Source: an uncultured Eubacteriales bacterium
Lineage (GTDB): Bacteria; Bacillota; Clostridia; Lachnospirales; Lachnospiraceae
Direction of reading: 5' to 3'
Length of the DNA: 7,673 nucleotides
NCBI GenBank assembly: GCA_900321525.1
Contig: ONWL01000095.1
Location: 1-7,673, forward strand
The stretch's first letter is position 1; each line of letters opens with the position of its first letter. A program made the translations under genes and the position numbers. Below, in pieces: positions 5,782-7,673 of the stretch. A model generated the notes under the pieces. The model ran no database searches and was not told the DNA's origin. It saw only the letters and a list, made by a program, of their open reading frames with translations.

Positions 5782-6249
5782 ATGTGTGAAACGATGCAGC
5801 TGCAGGTGGACAGTGACAGCCGGAATATTTCTTTTGTGCGTGCTGTAGTGGCCGCCTTTTTTTCCAGGTTAGATCCCACGGTAGAAGAATTAGAAGATGT
5901 GAAAACTGCTGTTTCAGAGGCAGTGACCAATGCGATCATACACGGATACGGGAATGGTCCGGGGGTTGTAGAAATCAAATGTACCATTATAGGAAAGGAA
6001 ACCAGTACGATGATACAGGACTGGGGTGTTGGCATTGCGGATGTGAAAAAAGCAATGGAGCCGTTGTATACAGGCCGACCAGATTTGGAACGGTCTGGAA
6101 TGGGATTTTCCTTTATGGAAGCCTTTATGGATACGGTTTGTGTAGAATCCACACCAGGCAGAGGGACAAAAGTCATATTAGGAAAAATATTTCCAGATGT
6201 TGCGGAAGGATGGAAACAGGCAGCAGCATCTGCCGGTGAGAGGGTTTGA
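5782..6249 (+). CDS. spoIIAB: Anti-sigma-F factor and serine kinase SpoIIAB
   Basis: The 155-residue GHKL-type ATPase/kinase binds and inhibits sigma-F and phosphorylates SpoIIAA using ATP. The N-box reads VSEAVTNAIIHGY (44-56) with Glu46 and Asn50, the G1 box is DWGVGI (80-85), and the ATP-lid/G2 region is LERSGMGF (102-109). Starting at ATG 5782 puts Glu46 and Asn50 at exactly their B. subtilis positions and aligns CETMQLQV with the family N-terminus, while a GGAGAG site precedes it. The frame is also open to ATG 5734, which overlaps the spoIIAA stop codon (TAATG) and would add 16 residues; coupling from that start cannot be excluded. The G1 box has tryptophan where B. subtilis has glutamate. 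The C-terminus is a few residues longer than in B. subtilis. sigF begins six bases after the stop. Confidence 0.94.
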   Translation: MCETMQLQVDSDSRNISFVRAVVAAFFSRLDPTVEELEDVKTAVSEAVTNAIIHGYGNGPGVVEIKCTIIGKETSTMIQDWGVGIADVKKAMEPLYTGRPDLERSGMGFSFMEAFMDTVCVESTPGRGTKVILGKIFPDVAEGWKQAAASAGERV

Positions 6250-6255
6250 GATTGA

Positions 6256-6972
6256 ATGGAAGAAAAACTGTTGCTGATTGAGCAGGCGCAGGCAGGAGAT
6301 AAAAATGCAAGAGATCAGGTCATCAGCGGAAATCTGGGACTGGTATGGAGCATCGTCAGACGCTTCACTGGGAGAGGGTATGAGGCAGATGATTTGTTTC
6401 AGTTGGGGTGTATTGGTCTGATTAAGGCGATAGACCGGTTTGACAGTGGTTTTGGTGTACAGTTTTCTACATATGCAGTTCCCATGATTACCGGGGAGAT
6501 CAAACGATTTTTACGGGATGATGGGATGGTGAAAGTTAGTCGTTCCATGAAAGAACTGGCAATTTTGGCCAGGCGAAAGACGGAGGAGTTTCAAAAAAAA
6601 CAAGGTCGAGATCCTACGATAGAGGAACTGGCATCTGCAGTGGGGGTAGAACGCGAAGAATTGTCTGCGGCATTGGAATCGGCAGCAGAAGTGGAGAGTT
6701 TGCAGCAAGTGATTTATCAGGGAGACGGTGGTGCTATTACCCGTATGGACAGGCTGGAACAGGAACAGGACGAGCAGGAAACACTGATCAATCGTATGAC
6801 AGTTTACCAGTTGATTGCAGGACTGGAAGACAGGGAACAGAAACTAATTGTGATGCGCTTTTTTTTGGACAAGACACAGACACAAGTGGCAATGGTGTTG
6901 GGAATGTCGCAAGTGCAGGTTAGTCGAATGGAAAAACGTATTCTGAAAAAAATGCGTGAATGTATGGTGTAA
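6256..6972 (+). CDS. sigF: RNA polymerase sigma-F factor, forespore-specific
   Basis: The 238-residue sigma-70 family protein is the first compartment-specific sigma factor of sporulation and directs early forespore genes. Region 2 spans about 26-97: NLGLVWSIVRRF, GYEADDLFQLGCIGLIKAID for core binding, and FSTYAVPMITGEIKRFLRDD for -10 recognition and melting. Region 3 follows at about 105-145 (GRDPTIEELASAVGV). Region 4 (about 184-236) has the helix-turn-helix TQTQVAMVLGMSQVQVSRMEK for -35 contact. It is about 17 residues shorter than B. subtilis SigF, mostly at the N-terminus. Assignment to sigma-F rather than sigma-G rests on residue-level likeness and on direct linkage to spoIIAA-spoIIAB. 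ATG 6256 follows the spoIIAB stop by six bases; the nearest ribosome site (GGTGAGAGGG, about 6235-6244) lies inside spoIIAB and is somewhat far, so translation is probably coupled. No terminator follows. Confidence 0.94.
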   Translation: MEEKLLLIEQAQAGDKNARDQVISGNLGLVWSIVRRFTGRGYEADDLFQLGCIGLIKAIDRFDSGFGVQFSTYAVPMITGEIKRFLRDDGMVKVSRSMKELAILARRKTEEFQKKQGRDPTIEELASAVGVEREELSAALESAAEVESLQQVIYQGDGGAITRMDRLEQEQDEQETLINRMTVYQLIAGLEDREQKLIVMRFFLDKTQTQVAMVLGMSQVQVSRMEKRILKKMRECMV

Positions 6973-6986
6973 ATTTAATTTACCAT
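6964..6986 (+). repeat. Bulged AT-rich hairpin over the sigF stop codon
   Basis: ATGG plus TAAAT (6964-6967, 6970-6974) pairs with ATTTA plus CCAT (6978-6986), with a two-base TG bulge and a TTA loop. The stem includes the sigF TAA stop. It has no T-run and few G-C pairs, so it is not a terminator; it might be an operator-like site upstream of the next promoter or chance. Confidence 0.3.
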
Positions 6987-6995
6987 ATATTGCCA

Positions 6996-7024
6996 GCATA
7001 TAAAATCTGGAATGGATTACACTA
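6996..7024 (+). promoter_or_regulatory. Candidate forespore (sigma-F/sigma-G type) promoter
   Basis: GCATA (6996-7000) matches the -35 of sigma-G (GMATR) and sigma-F (GYWTA) in B. subtilis. TACACTA (7018-7024) resembles the sigma-G -10 (CATNHTA, missing the first C and the T). The spacer is 17 bases against about 18. It lies in the gap between sigF and the 70-residue gene, where an independent promoter for a sigma-G-controlled spoVA operon would be expected. The -10 is imperfect. Confidence 0.4.
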
Positions 7025-7082
7025 ATGGCAAAGAAAGGCATTTGTGAAATACCTGAGAATAAAAGAACAGAGGAAGTGGATT

Positions 7083-7295
7083 ATGACAAAATCAATGGTA
7101 AAAATTGGTGGCATTTTGCTCATACTGGCAGTGGCTCTGTGTATGATCTGGTATATGTTTGCAGGCAATAGTGCAGTAGCTTCTCCAGGGGCAGTGCTGG
7201 TACGCTGTGAAACAAATGATACAGAGACGGCATTGCCGGAGATGGAAGAAACGAGAGATTGCTTTTTGTTACAGGAGGAAGAGATTTCTGTATGA
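7083..7295 (+). CDS. Small single-span membrane protein upstream of spoVAA (unknown)
   Basis: The 70-residue product begins MTKSMVKIGG, has a hydrophobic span at about 8-27 (GILLILAVALCMIWYMF), and continues into an acidic tail with two cysteines (Cys42, Cys60). Lysines before the span and acidic residues after it predict the tail outside the cytoplasm; the tail begins AGNSAVASPG, which could be a weak signal-peptidase site. ATG 7083 is preceded by AGAGGAAG at about six bases. The frame extends up to a GTG at 7044, which lacks a ribosome site. Its TGA stop overlaps the spoVAA ATG (ATGA, 7292-7295), so the two are probably translated together and the gene is real. It lies 110 bases after sigF. 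I do not recognise a family; no known SpoVA subunit matches this length and layout. A role in the forespore membrane is inferred only from position. Confidence 0.75.
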   Translation: MTKSMVKIGGILLILAVALCMIWYMFAGNSAVASPGAVLVRCETNDTETALPEMEETRDCFLLQEEEISV

Positions 7296-7673
7296 ATGAG
7301 ATATTATATATGAAATTGGAACTCAATCCCCATGTGACAGCAGAGCAAGTCCATATTTCGGACATCAGTGAAACATGGTGCAAAAATCCTCATGTGCTTG
7401 AGGCATGTCGTGGGGTAGAAGTAAAACTGAATACACCGGTGAAAGGAAAAAGCCGAACCATATACTCTGCCATGGATCTGATTCAGATGATCCAGGCTCA
7501 AGTAGAGAATGTAGAAGTGACACTGTTAGGAGAAGAGGATTTGATGATTTCCCTGGAACCAGAATCCCATGTTCCCATGTGGTGGGAATGGTGCAAAGTT
7601 GTGTTTCTTGCAGGGATCATTTTTTTTGGTTCTGCTTTTGCCATTATGACATTTAACAATGATGTAGGGGTCA
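7292..7673 (+). CDS. spoVAA: Stage V sporulation protein AA, 3' end outside window
   Basis: An open frame runs from ATG 7292 to the window end, giving 127 residues. It begins MNEILYMKLELNPHVTAEQV and reaches a hydrophobic span at about 102-119 ending SAFAIMTFNNDVGV, closely matching the B. subtilis SpoVAA segment SCLAIMNFHEDVSM. IYSAMDLIQMIQ (57-68) corresponds to the conserved ILDIIQVLRAI region. SpoVAA is a forespore membrane protein of the SpoVA system, which moves dipicolinic acid into the spore and out at germination. The start overlaps the preceding stop by four bases. GGAGG (7274-7278) lies 13 bases before it, a little far, with GAAGAG closer. ATG 7310 is an alternative start. The position right after the spoIIA cluster is the same as in B. 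subtilis, apart from the extra small gene. Confidence 0.88.
   Translation, partial: MNEILYMKLELNPHVTAEQVHISDISETWCKNPHVLEACRGVEVKLNTPVKGKSRTIYSAMDLIQMIQAQVENVEVTLLGEEDLMISLEPESHVPMWWEWCKVVFLAGIIFFGSAFAIMTFNNDVGV

Noticed and set aside
7025..7171. 48-codon frame from ATG 7025 overlapping the 70-residue gene
   Set aside because: It has no ribosome site, and the competing frame has a clear membrane span, a ribosome site and the ATGA overlap with spoVAA.
7405..7656. 83-residue plus-strand frame inside spoVAA
   Set aside because: It is out of frame with the SpoVAA homology and shows no protein-like pattern.

Overview
The window looks like ordinary chromosome from an anaerobic, spore-forming Gram-positive of the class Clostridia. 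A Lachnospiraceae-type gut commensal is my best guess, from protein style, strong AGGAGG/GGGGG ribosome sites, moderate GC content and the sporulation genes. This placement is inference. No mobile element, CRISPR array, rRNA or tRNA gene is visible.

Left part (1-1533, plus strand): the 3' two thirds of a PFL-family (UPF0210/DUF711) gene, then folA (dihydrofolate reductase). A hairpin without a T-tract lies between them. Middle-left (1547-3329, minus strand): a small zinc-ribbon protein with one C-terminal membrane anchor, converging on folA, and tmcAL (ylbM), the enzyme that acetylates the wobble cytidine of elongator tRNA(Met). Each minus-strand gene has its own good sigma-A-like promoter. 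A divergent control region (about 3330-3586) separates tmcAL from a plus-strand unit of two genes. These encode a 49-residue charged protein and a 491-residue membrane protein with a zinc ribbon, cytoplasmic TPRs, one membrane span, an external coiled coil and external TPRs. That unit ends at a clear intrinsic terminator (5279-5314).

Right part (5417-7673, plus strand): the sporulation control cluster spoIIAA-spoIIAB-sigF, followed by a 70-residue single-span membrane protein that I do not recognise, and then spoVAA, which runs off the window. In the compartment-specific programme, SpoIIAB holds sigma-F inactive and phosphorylates SpoIIAA; dephosphorylated SpoIIAA frees sigma-F in the forespore. 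The SpoVA proteins later act in dipicolinic acid transport in the forespore. A candidate forespore-type promoter lies between sigF and the 70-residue gene, which overlaps spoVAA by four bases (ATGA).

The least explained items are the 70-residue gene between sigF and spoVAA, the 49-residue/TPR two-gene unit with its possible upstream reading frame, and the inverted repeats in the divergent tmcAL control region. Nothing here is clearly a new system; these are modest leads.
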